NCBI RefSeq assembly: GCF_003043945.1
Contig: NZ_PYXG01000001.1
Span: 1,600,501 to 1,664,500, forward strand
Source: Prevotella sp. oral taxon 376
GTDB taxonomy: Bacteria; Bacteroidota; Bacteroidia; Bacteroidales; Bacteroidaceae
Length of the DNA: 64,000 nt
Direction of reading: 5' to 3'
The first letter of the stretch is position 1. Every line of letters starts with the position of its first letter. The notes under the pieces are model-generated. The model was given only the letters and a program-made list of their open reading frames with translations. It ran no database searches and was not told where the DNA came from. The translations under genes and the position numbers were made by a program. Of the stretch, positions 8,358 to 18,408 are shown piece by piece.

Positions 8358-10871
8358 TTATTTCTTTTTATTGTTTCTTTTCTCTATGGCAAGCTGGCGG
8401 ATAGCCGTTTCGATATCCCCACCAAGCTGTGCAGCCCTGTTCATCACCTCCACCTTCTCGGTTTCCTCCGTGGTGTAGGTGAGGTATTCCTCCATGCTCA
8501 CTTCTGTAGCATAGACGGCACTCTGCATACCGCCCAGTCCTATCCACACTTCCTTGTAGAGTCGGTTCGGGTCGTTGTTCTGGTTGATGGAGAGAATCTG
8601 GCTCTTTTCCTTTTCCGAAAGACCGAGCATCGCCTGTATGCCGTCGAACTTGGTCATATACTTGCGCTGGTCGAGCAGTATCTTGCAGTCAGAGTTATTA
8701 ATAATACTTTCCTTGACTATAGGCGACTGGATGATATCGTCCACCTCCTGCGTTACGACAATGGCTTCCCCAAAATACTTTCTCACCGTCTTGTAGAGAT
8801 ACTTGATGTAGTCTGCCATGTTTGCCGAAGCTATGGCTTTCCACGCTTCCTCAATGAGTATCATCTTGCGGATACCCTTTAATCGGCGCATCTTATTGAT
8901 GAAGGCTTCCATGATGATAATCGTTACCACTGGGAAAAGGTCTTTGTTGTCCTTCACTTGGTCGATTTCAAAGACGATGAAGCGTTTAGAGAGCAGGTCG
9001 ATGTTCTTGTCCGAGTTCAGCAGGAAATCATAACGACCGCCACGATAGTATTGCTTTAATGTTGTTAAGAGGTTGTTAATATTGAAGTCCGAGAGCGTTA
9101 CCTTGATGTCACGCTTTTCCATATCCTTGCGGTACACGTCCCGCAGATACTCATAGAAAGTATTAAAACAGGGCGTAACGCTGTGGTCAGCACATATAAG
9201 CTCGATATAGGAGTTTACGGCTGAACCAAGTTCGCCTGCCTCGGTCTTAGTAATATGCTCATCAGCACTCTTCCAAAGTGTAAGCAGTAGCGTGCAGATA
9301 CTCTCCCTTTTTTCTACATCGAAGAAGTAATCATCCGTATAAAAAGGGTTGAAAGAAATCGGACTTTCATTGGTATAGGTGAAATACACACCATCCTTGC
9401 CCTTAGTCTTGCGGTGGATAAGTTCGCACAAGCCCTGATATGAGTTACCCGTATCGACCAAGAGGACGTGCGCTCCTTGCTCGTAATATTGGCGTACCAT
9501 GTGGTTGGTGAAAAAACTCTTGCCACTGCCCGAAGGACCCAAGATAAACTTGTTGCGGTTAGTGATGACACCCTTTTTCATCGGCAAGTCGGAAATGTCC
9601 AAGTGGACGGGTTTTCCCGAAAGACGGTCTGCCATCTTGATGCCGAAGGGAGAGAGTGAGTCCTTGTAGTTCGTCTCAGCCGTAAAGAAGCAGAGGGCAG
9701 GCTCGATAAAAGTATAGAATGACTCTTCCGCAGGAAAGTCTGCCGCATTGCCGGGTATGCCCGCCCAGTAGAGCGTTGCCGCATCAATGGTATTGTGGCG
9801 TGGTCGGCATTCCATAAGAGCAAGTGCAGAACCCACATCATTCTTAATCTGGCGAAGTTCTTCCTTATCGCTGCTCCATGCCAACACGTTGAAGTGGGCA
9901 CGGATGGAGGTCAGTCCCTGTGAATGGGCAATATTAAGATACTCCTGTATCCATTCCTCGTTGATTTGATTGGAGCGAGAATAACGAGCCAGCGAGTGCA
10001 TATTGCGAGCCTGCTTCTCAAAGCGTTCAAGGTTGGCTTCGCTGTTCTCAATGAAGAGATACTGATTATAGATATGATTGCACGGCAGCATCAAGCCCAC
10101 AGGCGAGGCAAAGGAAAGTCGGCAGTCGCTTCGGTCGGTCGATAATCGCTCATATCGGGTGTCTGTGCTGACCGTAGTCGGCAGGTCATCCGTATCAGAA
10201 AGTGTATGCAGACAAAGCATATTGTCGCCCACACGTACAAGGTCTGCGCCCAGACGGATGTCCTCCAACGAAGCATGTCCCTCTTCAGAAAGAGAGAAGT
10301 AACGGTCAAGCAGACCGCCCTTTTCATTTGTGCCAACTAACTCGTCTTCAGTCATGCGGACAATCCTTATCTGCTCGGTATCATTGATGATACGCTCGAA
10401 TTGGTCTACGGCTTCCATAAACTTCATCACCTCATCTTTGTTGGTAATCTCCTTGGGCAGCAGGTGTCCACGGCAGAGTGAAGAGAAATTGCTCTGTTGT
10501 GCCATACGCTGCTTGTTGGTCTTGGTAAGGAAGAGATAGACTGAGTGGTGAAGATACGGACGTTCATTGAAATGCCGTTCAGAGGAACGGGCAAGGAAGC
10601 TCAGTCCGCCATCGGAGAGCTTTCCTTGGTAGTCCTCCTTAATGAACCAGTCCTGCTTGTGTACGATGCTGTAATTGGGTAGCACTTTTATAGCCTTATG
10701 CCAGGCAGAGTGCATTGCTTCGTATTCTGTAGAAGTGACGGTAAAGAGTTCGGGCAGCTCCACACGGAAAGCCACCGTGATATCTGCATCCTTGCTCACC
10801 ATACAGCCTTGCTCAACGGAGAGCAGCGGGAACTTCGATTCCAAGGTGGTTATCTTGCTTTTATTTCTCAT
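8358..10871 (-). CDS. traG: TraG, VirB4-type conjugation ATPase
   Basis: 837 residues, full length for the family. Walker A is GPSGSGKS at about 445-452, and a Walker B region (RKMILIEEAW) lies near residue 680. The N-terminal half is the VirB4-type membrane-associated domain. It powers pilus or channel assembly at the inner membrane. It overlaps the traF stop by 4 nt, so translation is coupled. It is the best family marker in the operon. Confidence 0.95.
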   Translation of the reverse strand: MRNKSKITTLESKFPLLSVEQGCMVSKDADITVAFRVELPELFTVTSTEYEAMHSAWHKAIKVLPNYSIVHKQDWFIKEDYQGKLSDGGLSFLARSSERHFNERPYLHHSVYLFLTKTNKQRMAQQSNFSSLCRGHLLPKEITNKDEVMKFMEAVDQFERIINDTEQIRIVRMTEDELVGTNEKGGLLDRYFSLSEEGHASLEDIRLGADLVRVGDNMLCLHTLSDTDDLPTTVSTDTRYERLSTDRSDCRLSFASPVGLMLPCNHIYNQYLFIENSEANLERFEKQARNMHSLARYSRSNQINEEWIQEYLNIAHSQGLTSIRAHFNVLAWSSDKEELRQIKNDVGSALALMECRPRHNTIDAATLYWAGIPGNAADFPAEESFYTFIEPALCFFTAETNYKDSLSPFGIKMADRLSGKPVHLDISDLPMKKGVITNRNKFILGPSGSGKSFFTNHMVRQYYEQGAHVLLVDTGNSYQGLCELIHRKTKGKDGVYFTYTNESPISFNPFYTDDYFFDVEKRESICTLLLTLWKSADEHITKTEAGELGSAVNSYIELICADHSVTPCFNTFYEYLRDVYRKDMEKRDIKVTLSDFNINNLLTTLKQYYRGGRYDFLLNSDKNIDLLSKRFIVFEIDQVKDNKDLFPVVTIIIMEAFINKMRRLKGIRKMILIEEAWKAIASANMADYIKYLYKTVRKYFGEAIVVTQEVDDIIQSPIVKESIINNSDCKILLDQRKYMTKFDGIQAMLGLSEKEKSQILSINQNNDPNRLYKEVWIGLGGMQSAVYATEVSMEEYLTYTTEETEKVEVMNRAAQLGGDIETAIRQLAIEKRNNKKK

Positions 10872-11203
10872 TTTTTCGCTTTCTTTGGTTGAAGGTTACG
10901 GATAAGGTGGCAGACCGTTCGGCGGTTCACAAGGTAGCGTGGGTGCATACGCACTGCTCCTTTCTTCATTAGCCCATATTGCCCGTACTTTCTGTTCATG
11001 GTGAACGTTTGCCATACCACAAGGCTGGCACCCACTACACCTATAACAAGACAGGTAATTTGGCTGACTCCACAGAGATAGAGAATAACCACGAGAATGA
11101 AGACAGCCAGCAAGCCTCCTGCAAAGAGGAAGAGGTACTGTGCCTTCAAGCCCTTGAACTCTACCGTCCGGCCTACACCCTTGTTGATTTCAAATGCTGC
11201 CAT
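10868..11203 (-). CDS. traF: TraF, VirB3-like membrane protein (DUF4133)
   Basis: 111 residues: the N-terminal motif FEINKGVGRTVEFKGLKAQY is diagnostic of DUF4133. Two transmembrane helices follow (about 24-45 and 50-68), then a basic tail. VirB3-like proteins associate with the VirB4 ATPase, and this gene is coupled to traG by a 4-nt overlap. It lies 4 nt after traE. Confidence 0.9.
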   Translation of the reverse strand: MAAFEINKGVGRTVEFKGLKAQYLFLFAGGLLAVFILVVILYLCGVSQITCLVIGVVGASLVVWQTFTMNRKYGQYGLMKKGAVRMHPRYLVNRRTVCHLIRNLQPKKAKK

Positions 11204-11207
11204 CGCT

Positions 11208-11510
11208 TTACAGGAAGAAGCTTCTCAGGATAGTGGCAGCCACGATGAGGAAAATACATGCACCGAACCAAGAGGCTGCTGTCTTGCTCGTATCGGGGTC
11301 ACCACTTGAGAACTTGTTGTACACTTTTATTCCTCCTATCAGACCTACTACGGCTCCGATAGCATAGATAAGCTTTGTGCCAGGATCAAAATAGCTTGTT
11401 ACCATCTTTGTGGCTTCATTGATACCCGCCATGCCGTTGCCTTGTGCGTACGCTCCTGTGGCAGTGGCGGCTATCAGGAGCAGCATTGTGATTTTCTTTT
11501 TGTTGTTCAT
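11208..11510 (-). CDS. traE: TraE, VirB2-like pilin candidate (DUF4134)
   Basis: 100 residues: a signal peptide ending GAYAQ, then two hydrophobic helices separated by a short charged loop (NKFSSGDPDTSKT). This is the size and layout of a VirB2-type pilin. The family (DUF4134) begins with GINEATKMVTSYFDPG. It is presumably the major subunit of the mating pore or pilus. Confidence 0.88.
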   Translation of the reverse strand: MNNKKKITMLLLIAATATGAYAQGNGMAGINEATKMVTSYFDPGTKLIYAIGAVVGLIGGIKVYNKFSSGDPDTSKTAASWFGACIFLIVAATILRSFFL

Positions 11511-11666
11511 TGTTCTATTTATTTTAAGTTGTTAAATGAATTGTTTTCTTTTGGGTAGAGATGGTAAGGGGTGGCTCGGTTTTATCGTATGATAGATATT
11601 GGCTGATTATTTTACTTTTGAGCCACCCCTGCATTCCTCCGAAATATGAAAATCAAGAAACCATTT

Positions 11667-12443
11667 TTACAGATAATAGGACAGCGGTCTGTCGTCAGCA
11701 TCGCCCACCGCTGTGTCAGATATGCCAGAAACAGGAGGTGTTGGGTTTTGTGATGAAGGCATTGCTGGTTGAGCACTCTGTTCTTCCTTTTCTTCCGCCT
11801 TACGGATTTTCTCCAATAGCGAGGCTTGTTCACCCAGCATCTTGGCGATGTTTTCTTTGTACTTATCCAATAGGTCTGAGTCTTGAAGCTGCAGAACGGT
11901 CTCTTTGACTTCTTCCTCATCAGCCTCCTCACTGTTCTTTGCCCACTTTTGCAGGCGGACTAAGTCACGTGCGAGGACGGACTGCTCCGAAATTTCGGCT
12001 TCGCCCGATGTGGACTCGATGGATAGGTTTAATTCCTCACGGACAATCTCATCTTCGTCCACTCTCTCCATCTCGAAATCAACGTCCATTTCGTTGTCCT
12101 CTTTCATTTCTTCCTCCTTTTCGGAGTTCTGCGGTGCAAAATTATTATTATTCTGCTCCGAATTTTCAGATGATGAAACAGAGGGAATTTGTGGGATAAT
12201 CGGGGAAGTGGAACGGCTTTTTCCAATCAGTACAAACTCGGCTTGCTCTATTGTTCCTTTTCCTTTCTGTCCGTCTTTTTTCTTCGTTGCTTCTTTCTTC
12301 TTGCTACCTTCATCGCTCTTTCCGTTTTTCTTGATAATGAAGTCATACGGAGATACATACCGCATATAGAAATACAGGATACCAAGCATCATCCAAATGA
12401 TGATGAGTACCAGTATAAAACTGAAAAGTATTGTTTCCATCAT
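11667..12443 (-). CDS. traD: TraD-like conjugation protein with one N-terminal membrane anchor
   Basis: 258 residues: one membrane helix (about 3-26) with the motif RYVSPYDFIIKK just after it, then a long acidic, glutamate-rich, low-complexity tail. Position between traB and traE and the YxSPYD motif fit the TraD family of CTnDOT-like elements. The traC/traD naming in these elements is uneven, so the symbol is tentative. It overlaps traB by 4 nt. The tail has no recognisable domain. Confidence 0.65.
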   Translation of the reverse strand: MMETILFSFILVLIIIWMMLGILYFYMRYVSPYDFIIKKNGKSDEGSKKKEATKKKDGQKGKGTIEQAEFVLIGKSRSTSPIIPQIPSVSSSENSEQNNNNFAPQNSEKEEEMKEDNEMDVDFEMERVDEDEIVREELNLSIESTSGEAEISEQSVLARDLVRLQKWAKNSEEADEEEVKETVLQLQDSDLLDKYKENIAKMLGEQASLLEKIRKAEEKEEQSAQPAMPSSQNPTPPVSGISDTAVGDADDRPLSYYL

Positions 12444-12958
12444 AGTGTTATTGTTGTCTTACGTCTTTGCTTTGCTGCTGCATTATTGAGAAGTTCCTGA
12501 TGTTCCCGCAGATGCTCCCGGAGGATATTATCAATATAGGAAGCAATAGATACCCTTTCTCCTAAGTCTTGTAGCACATTGCGCAGGTTCTGTAATGTCT
12601 CCAAATTGATGGAGAAAGCCGTCCGCATTTGCGAACGTACGGGATGAAAGTATAGGGAACGGTATTCCTCTATGGAAAGGGACGACCTGCCAGGTTTTTC
12701 TATTCTCGGTTTTCTTTCTCTTTTCGGTTCCGTGTTCCCGATTTCCTCTCCTTCTGTTTCGTCTGTTCGTTCTTCTTTTGCCGTCTTCATTTCTTCCGAA
12801 CCTTTGTCTTCCTCTCGTGATGTTGCGAGGGAAGGCTCGGTGTCCTCGGATGGATCGAAGGGGTTGGGGACCGTGACAGGTTTCACCACTACATTGTCCT
12901 CTGCCATTTTCTTCAGCTTCCTTTCCAGTTGCTGCTTTCTTTCCTCAATCGTTGCCAT
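12440..12958 (-). CDS. traB: TraB-like ribbon-helix-helix protein (DUF3408)
   Basis: 172 residues: a coiled-coil start, an acidic disordered middle (about 35-90) and a conserved C-terminal domain (SIEEYRSLYFHPVRSQMRTAF...SIASYIDNILREHLREH). This is DUF3408, a likely DNA-binding ribbon-helix-helix fold. It overlaps traA, the ParA-like gene, and the two resemble a partition pair. A role in DNA handling during transfer is inference. Confidence 0.85.
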   Translation of the reverse strand: MATIEERKQQLERKLKKMAEDNVVVKPVTVPNPFDPSEDTEPSLATSREEDKGSEEMKTAKEERTDETEGEEIGNTEPKRERKPRIEKPGRSSLSIEEYRSLYFHPVRSQMRTAFSINLETLQNLRNVLQDLGERVSIASYIDNILREHLREHQELLNNAAAKQRRKTTITL

Positions 12959-13748
12959 GTTCTGTTTTTGTTTTTAGTTTGAGACGTTGAATTATCTCGG
13001 AGACGAGTTCGTCCAGCCCCGTGCCCGTTCGTAATCCCCTTGCAGGAGGCTGATAGGTGGAACGGAACACGCCTCGTAGCCCGTATGTGGAAAGTTCGTG
13101 GGAGAAACGGTGTGTGGCATATACATAGCCGGGCAGGAGTGTGAGTTCGTGTCCTTGGATAAGTTTTGTGTATTCGTCAATGATGACGTTCCTTACCCTT
13201 CTGTCCACCTTGTTCCAGAACAGGATAATGTCCTTTATCCGTGAGTCGGACATAGAAACACCAATATCCGTGATGGTCTTGGCGTATGCCATACAAGAGA
13301 CGAGTGACTGTATGTCGGCTTCAAGTGGAGATAGGATATAGTCCATCTGAAGGGACAGTTCCATCAGCTCCGTTGTTCCTGCATGACCGGGAAAGTCGAA
13401 CACAACCAACTGGTACTTCTCATTGCTGATAGCGTCAATCTTACTTTGTGCTGTCTTGACGGCTTCCTTGGGGCTGGACTTGTAAATTCTGTATGCCTTT
13501 TTGCCGAGGTGCTGAAAGAATGCCTGCATAGACTTGGAAAGCTCCTCGCTTCCCTGAATGACACTCTTCTCACGTTCTCTCAGCTTGTAAAAGGAATCCT
13601 GAGACAGGTCGCAGTCCACCACGAAGAGGCTGATACCCTGTTCGTAGTACAATATGCTGCTTACGATTTCGGCAAGCGTGCTTTTTCCGACTCCTCCCTT
13701 TTGCGAGGAGAACCCCAGAAAGATGGGGCGTTGTTGTTTGTTCTCCAT
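12945..13748 (-). CDS. traA: TraA, ParA-family ATPase
   Basis: 267 residues with the deviant Walker A KGGVGKS (about 17-23) and the ParA motif VVFDFPGHAG (about 117-126). It is the first gene of the tra operon and is followed with overlap by the DUF3408 gene. In Bacteroides conjugative transposons this gene is called traA. ParA-type proteins position DNA or complexes in the cell, and its role here is not established. Confidence 0.9.
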   Translation of the reverse strand: MENKQQRPIFLGFSSQKGGVGKSTLAEIVSSILYYEQGISLFVVDCDLSQDSFYKLREREKSVIQGSEELSKSMQAFFQHLGKKAYRIYKSSPKEAVKTAQSKIDAISNEKYQLVVFDFPGHAGTTELMELSLQMDYILSPLEADIQSLVSCMAYAKTITDIGVSMSDSRIKDIILFWNKVDRRVRNVIIDEYTKLIQGHELTLLPGYVYATHRFSHELSTYGLRGVFRSTYQPPARGLRTGTGLDELVSEIIQRLKLKTKTEHGND

Positions 13749-13911
13749 AATGATAATTTCTTAGTTCATATTACTTGTCTATTTGATGTTTGGATGTGCT
13801 CTCATTTTTGAGAAGTATCAGCAGACAGTTTGTTCTAGCTGTGCATGGTTCGTGCGATAGTCTGAAAGGACGATTTATAGTTCTTGCTATCTGTTGTACT
13901 GACAATAGTTT

Positions 13912-13929
13912 GTCATGACAACAAATTGT
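13912..13929 (+). repeat. 18-nt motif shared with the xis/int control region (copy 1)
   Basis: GTCATGACAACAAATTGT occurs here and again at 27371-27388, in the same orientation. It contains the palindrome core GTCATGAC and may be the operator of an element-wide regulator. Confidence 0.5.
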
Positions 13930-14214
13930 CATGAATATGTTTCGTTTCTTCTTTGCATCTTTGGTGCAAGCCAATGGTAATACGATGTGTCTTTTGCTTG
14001 TGTCGTCATACCATAGTTCGCTCGTTTTGACTGCAAAATAAATGATATTTTGGCTGATTATATGACACCGATGAAGTGCAGGGAAATGCAAGGAAAAAGA
14101 GTGAATATCACTGATAATGAGATATTTGAAAATCCGCCGTAACTTTGCAGCCGAGAATAATACATGGAGGTAATATCCCGAAGCAGACACCCCCAAAGGG
14201 TGGATACTTCAATC

Positions 14215-14330
14215 GTATCATTTCTTGATACCAGCAAGGTGTGTCTTTGTAACACAAACCTCCGTTTGTACCACAAAGACCCTTGCCCCGAAGGGGAGAT
14301 GAATTACTCCAAAGTCGTAATTAAGAAAAC
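14215..14330 (+). promoter_or_regulatory. Putative origin of transfer (oriT), left copy
   Basis: Arms CAAGGTGTGTCTTTGT and ACAAAGACCCTTG (inner arms GTCTTTGT at 14243-14250, ACAAAGAC at 14273-14280) enclose a second inverted pair (ACAAAC and GTTTGT). The block lies immediately upstream of mobA and is repeated, inverted and diverged, at 26072-26185 upstream of the second mobA. Position and palindromes are those of oriT regions in Bacteroides elements. The nick site is not determined. Confidence 0.6.
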
Positions 14331-14339
14331 AGAAAGGAT

Positions 14340-14711
14340 ATGAATAAGGACAAGGAACATGGTTCAGAACGAAAACAAGTAGAAAAGCCACGTTGGGACA
14401 ACTGGCATGTACGGTTGCCTAACCCCAAAGACCAGCAGCGAGCGATTGATTTGTTTCAGCGTTCAGGGGCGCAGACTAAGTCGGATTTCGTGCGTGGTCG
14501 TATTCTTGGCGATAGTTTTAAGATCATTACGGTGGACAAATCTGCCGTGGAATACTACAGGAAACTCTCAGAATTGACGGCGCAAATCCATAAGATTGGA
14601 GTGCTGTACAACCAAGTTGTGCGTGCCATCAATGCATACCATAGCGTAAAAACTGCACAGATTATGCCGTCAAAAGATTCAAGAATATTGTATCTTTCAG
14701 ATAATCAATAA
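14340..14711 (+). pseudogene. mobA: MobA-like relaxosome protein, C-terminally altered
   Basis: 123 residues. The ribbon-helix-helix-like core (WHVRLPNPKDQQRAIDLF, SDFVRGRILG) and the IGVLYNQVVRAINAYHSVKTAQ segment match MobA mobilisation proteins. After KTAQ the sequence leaves the family and stops within 16 residues, so the last 20-30 residues seen in the right copy (25652-26071) are lost. mobB and mobC, which normally follow, are absent. The break marks the left edge of the R-M island. MobA helps the relaxase at oriT, and this copy may not function. Confidence 0.7.
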
Positions 14712-15010
14712 AATAAGAATGAATAAAGGGTAAATGGGTTACGAGATGGAAACGAGCGAGTTTCTTTCCCTTTCTTTATTCTGCATTGCCTCAAAGAACA
14801 CTCAATCTTATGGCGCAAAGATAATCATTTCCCGACGAAAAGCTGTAAGGATTGAAGAAAAAAACTTGTTGCTCCATATTTTTTACTTTCCAATAACTAC
14901 AAACGGCTAAAAAGATAGCATACAGCCATAAATATAGCACAAAACAAGCGGTTTAGTGAAATAGAATTGTTATCTTTGCACTTGATAATTGTTAATCAAA
15001 GGCCCAGAAG
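14712..15010. other. Gene-free junction and promoter region before the R-M operon
   Basis: An AT-rich stretch of 299 bases. Near the start, GAATAAAG and CTTTATTC form an imperfect hairpin (14720-14782) that could end the mobA transcript. At the right end lies the promoter of the R-M operon. I see no gene. Confidence 0.5.
14971..14978 (+). promoter_or_regulatory. -7 element of the XRE-hsdR-hsdM operon
   Basis: TATCTTTG matches the Bacteroidales -7 consensus and lies 33 nt upstream of the XRE start codon. Confidence 0.6.
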
Positions 15011-15205
15011 ATGAAACTGAACAGAATAAAACTCGTGCTTGTGGAAAAAGAAGTTTCCCAAACGCAATTGGCAAAGGAACTTGGCAAGAGTTTCAGCACA
15101 ATCAATGCGTATTGCAGCAATCGCAAACAGCCCTCCTTGGACTTGCTGAATAAAATTGCTGAATATCTATCCGTGAATATCAAGGACTTAATTGTCGACA
15201 AATAA
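15011..15205 (+). CDS. XRE-family regulator (R-M controller-like)
   Basis: 64 residues, nearly all one helix-turn-helix domain (VSQTQLAKELGKSFSTINAYCSNRKQPSLDLLNKIAEYL). It precedes hsdR by 10 nt in the same direction and is the first gene after the promoter. Small Cro/C1-type proteins in this place often time R-M gene expression. A controller role is inferred from context. Confidence 0.85.
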   Translation: MKLNRIKLVLVEKEVSQTQLAKELGKSFSTINAYCSNRKQPSLDLLNKIAEYLSVNIKDLIVDK

Positions 15206-15215
15206 GTAAGCAGGT

Positions 15216-18200
15216 ATGGAAGAAATAATATCAAAGTCGGTTTTCAGCGAAGACAGCAGAGTGAAATTTCCAACTCTTATGCACCTTATGGGCATGGGAT
15301 TCAAGTATGTTTCCCTTAAAGGTCTGAAAACAAAGTATATCATTGCTCCTAAGACGGAGTTTGACCCTCTCACGAATATTCTGACAGACTATTTCACGGA
15401 AGCCTACAATAAGCTCAATCCAAATGTAGAAAACGGAACGGCTGGAAAGCTGCTTGCAAAAATACAGTCTTCACTAATGAATGATGATTTGGGACGACAA
15501 TTCTATAATGAAATCCTGCTCAATACAGGTGAGCGAATTATAGACTTGTCCTCACCTGTAAATTTCTACAAGAACAATACTTTCCAAGTCGCTACAGAAA
15601 TGACATGTGGCGATAAGGATAGTGACAACTATCGCCCGGACATTACCCTTTTTGTTAATGGGTTGCCTTTGGCTTTTATTGAAGTAAAGAAAGAAAACAA
15701 TCATAAAGGAATACAGGCGGAAACTGACCGTATGAAACAACGCTTCGTAAATTCTAAATACAGGCGTTTTCTTAACCTTACCCAAATTATGGTATTCAGC
15801 AACGATATGGAATACGACAACAACGAGGTAACTCCAACTATCGGTGCTTTTTATGCCACAATCGGTAAGAAAAACACCAGATACAACTGTTTCCGTGAGG
15901 AAGGACAGGACAGCTTTCCCATAGAACGGCACATTCGGCAAGTAACCCTGCAAGAGGAGGAAATCCTGTTGCGTGACAACAATGTGCCTCAATACAAGAA
16001 CAGCAGTGAGTACAAAACAAATTGCCTTGCCAATACCCCAACCAAGCGTATGTGCGACAGTCTGTTCTCTTTCAATCGCTTCCACTTTCTGTTGAAATAC
16101 GGCATTGCCTATGTGGATTACACAAATGGACTCCAAAAGCATATTATGCGCTATCCGCAACTGTTTGCGACCAAAGCCATTGAACGCCATTTGGAAGCTG
16201 GAAAGACAAAGGGTATTATTTGGCACACGCAAGGAAGTGGCAAGACTGCCTTGTCTTTTTACAACGTAAAGTATCTGACGGACTATTATTCCTCGAAAGG
16301 GATTGTTCCCCAATTCTTTTTCATTGTTGACCGTTTGGACTTGATGATACAAGCCCAAAGAGAGTTTTCATATAGGGGGCTCAAAGTCAATTCGGTGCAA
16401 ACAAAAGATGATTTCGCAAAGATTATCAGCAGTGGATTGACCACACAGAACAGAGAGGGCAAGCCAGAGATAACCGTCGTGAATATACAAAAGTTTTCCA
16501 ACGACTCAAAGGCTTTGCCAAAGAACGCCTATAATGTCCCTGTGCAGCGCATCTACTTCATTGATGAGGCGCACCGCAATTACAGTCCTGATGGATGTTT
16601 CCTGAAAAATCTTATATCCAGCGACAGCAATGCTGTGAAAATAGCTTTGACGGGTACACCTATCATCAGCAAGGAATACAACACGAAAAACATTTTTGGA
16701 GATTACATACACACTTATTTCTACAATGCCTCCATTGCGGACGGCTATACGCGTCGCCTGATACGGGAAGATATTGGCTCCAATTACAAAATCAGGTTGC
16801 AAGAGGCTTTGAACAGCATTCGCGTAAAGGCTCATAGCGTTAAGGAAAGCGATGTATATGCACACAGAACATACGTTCAGCCACTCCTTGACTATGTGAT
16901 AAATGATTTGCAGCAGTTTCGTATCAAAAACGAAGACAACACTTTGGGTGGTATGGTGGTATGCAACAGCAAGGAGCAAGCGCAAATGATGTACAGGCTT
17001 TTCCTTGAAAAGTATGCCGATGAAACCGAACTTGACAATGAAAGGGACGAGGATGGAGCAACGGTATATCGCAGTATTAGCGCAGGAGAGATGGAGATCA
17101 AGAAGACCCCTTGCAGAAAAAGCTGCTATCGTGCGGCACTGATAACCTATGACAGTTTTGACAAGGAAACAAGAGCAAAGTGGATAGAACTTTTCAAAGA
17201 CGGTAAGATAGATTTGCTTATTGTGTTTCAAATGCTTCAAACGGGTTTTGATGCACCTCGTCTAAAGAAGCTCTACCTGCACCGTATGGTTAAGGAGCAC
17301 AACCTGCTCCAGACGCTGACCCGTGTCAATCGACCTTACAAAGAAATGAAGTATGGCTATGTGGTGGACTTTGCCAACATAGAGGAGGAATACAGCAAGA
17401 CCAACCGAGAATACCAAGAGGAGCTTGAGCATGAGGTAGGGAAAGACAACCTCAAGCATACCGACCGGCTTCTTGTAACTATGGAGGAAGCCAAATCAAG
17501 AGTTGATGAGGCAAGAAAAGTGCTTGACCCCTACGAGTTGGGGAATCCTGAGATATTCTCCCGACAACTCAACATGGAGGACGACCGAGAAGTGGTCCGC
17601 AGCATTGTGCGTTCACTTGAAGATATGCGCAGCTTGCAGAATATGCTTACCGCACAAGGTTCTGAGGCAGAGGCTGTCGTTGAAATTAGTGACATCCACA
17701 ACTTAATAAAAGCTGCCCGAAATCGTTTGGACTTGCTGGGCTTTATTGATAATGCTGACAAGAAATCCAATACTCGCCAACTTCTTAACGTGGCTTTAGA
17801 GAACATCGAGTTCTCCTTTGAGAAACGGGGAGAGGGAGAGTTGGAGATACAGGAGCAATACAGGCAGTCGGTAGAGCATGCACGTAGACAGTTGCAAGCA
17901 TGTATGGATACCGAAGACCCTGAATACCGCTCCATTTTGGAAGAGTTTCTCAGACTTTTCCGCAGGAAGGAAATGGAATCACAGGAAGAGTTCAATATGC
18001 ACGATAAAGTCCAGAATGTCAATGATATTTTGAAGCGCATCAAGCGATTGAACGAGCGTGATGCCTTGGAAGCCATTAAATATAATGGTGATACAAAGTT
18101 CGTGCGAGTGGAGAAACGCCTGAAAGAAAAAGACAAGGAAGAGATTGAGCATAAGACATCGCCTCGTAATTATGCTTGGACAGAAGAAAAAGAGAAAATG

Positions 18201-18404
18201 ACCGTTATCCTCCTTGCCATCAAGGATGATGTGGATGATGTGTATTTCCATAATCAGGCAATACTTGAAGTACCCGCTTACTTCAAGAGAAACATACTTA
18301 CATATGTTACACGCCATTTCAAAGAAGGGCAAATCAACACCGACCGTGAAGTTCGGAAATATGTAAGTGAGGTTATCAACAGAGAATACCAAGTAACAAG
18401 ATAA
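15216..18404 (+). CDS. hsdR: HsdR, type I restriction endonuclease subunit
   Basis: 1062 residues, full length. The N-terminal nuclease domain shows the PD-(D/E)xK pattern: PDITLF with Asp142 and FIEVKK with Glu156 and Lys158. The translocase part has Walker A (TQGSGKT, about 338-344) and a DEAH box (FIDEAHRNY, about 448-456). The C-terminus is helical and binds HsdM-HsdS. It cuts DNA after ATP-driven translocation. No frameshift is seen. hsdM starts 4 nt after its stop. Confidence 0.95.
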   Translation: MEEIISKSVFSEDSRVKFPTLMHLMGMGFKYVSLKGLKTKYIIAPKTEFDPLTNILTDYFTEAYNKLNPNVENGTAGKLLAKIQSSLMNDDLGRQFYNEILLNTGERIIDLSSPVNFYKNNTFQVATEMTCGDKDSDNYRPDITLFVNGLPLAFIEVKKENNHKGIQAETDRMKQRFVNSKYRRFLNLTQIMVFSNDMEYDNNEVTPTIGAFYATIGKKNTRYNCFREEGQDSFPIERHIRQVTLQEEEILLRDNNVPQYKNSSEYKTNCLANTPTKRMCDSLFSFNRFHFLLKYGIAYVDYTNGLQKHIMRYPQLFATKAIERHLEAGKTKGIIWHTQGSGKTALSFYNVKYLTDYYSSKGIVPQFFFIVDRLDLMIQAQREFSYRGLKVNSVQTKDDFAKIISSGLTTQNREGKPEITVVNIQKFSNDSKALPKNAYNVPVQRIYFIDEAHRNYSPDGCFLKNLISSDSNAVKIALTGTPIISKEYNTKNIFGDYIHTYFYNASIADGYTRRLIREDIGSNYKIRLQEALNSIRVKAHSVKESDVYAHRTYVQPLLDYVINDLQQFRIKNEDNTLGGMVVCNSKEQAQMMYRLFLEKYADETELDNERDEDGATVYRSISAGEMEIKKTPCRKSCYRAALITYDSFDKETRAKWIELFKDGKIDLLIVFQMLQTGFDAPRLKKLYLHRMVKEHNLLQTLTRVNRPYKEMKYGYVVDFANIEEEYSKTNREYQEELEHEVGKDNLKHTDRLLVTMEEAKSRVDEARKVLDPYELGNPEIFSRQLNMEDDREVVRSIVRSLEDMRSLQNMLTAQGSEAEAVVEISDIHNLIKAARNRLDLLGFIDNADKKSNTRQLLNVALENIEFSFEKRGEGELEIQEQYRQSVEHARRQLQACMDTEDPEYRSILEEFLRLFRRKEMESQEEFNMHDKVQNVNDILKRIKRLNERDALEAIKYNGDTKFVRVEKRLKEKDKEEIEHKTSPRNYAWTEEKEKMTVILLAIKDDVDDVYFHNQAILEVPAYFKRNILTYVTRHFKEGQINTDREVRKYVSEVINREYQVTR

Positions 18405-18408
18405 AAAC

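Larger units (their letters stand above)
13749..14339. other. Divergent control region between traA and mobA
   Basis: No gene of convincing quality lies in these 591 bases. The region holds a TTGTCATGACAA palindrome with flanking copies of its half sites (about 13898-13935), a plus-strand TAACTTTG -7 element at 14140-14147 and the oriT-like palindrome nearer mobA. It must contain the promoters of both the tra operon and mobA. I could not find a convincing minus-strand promoter for traA. Confidence 0.5.
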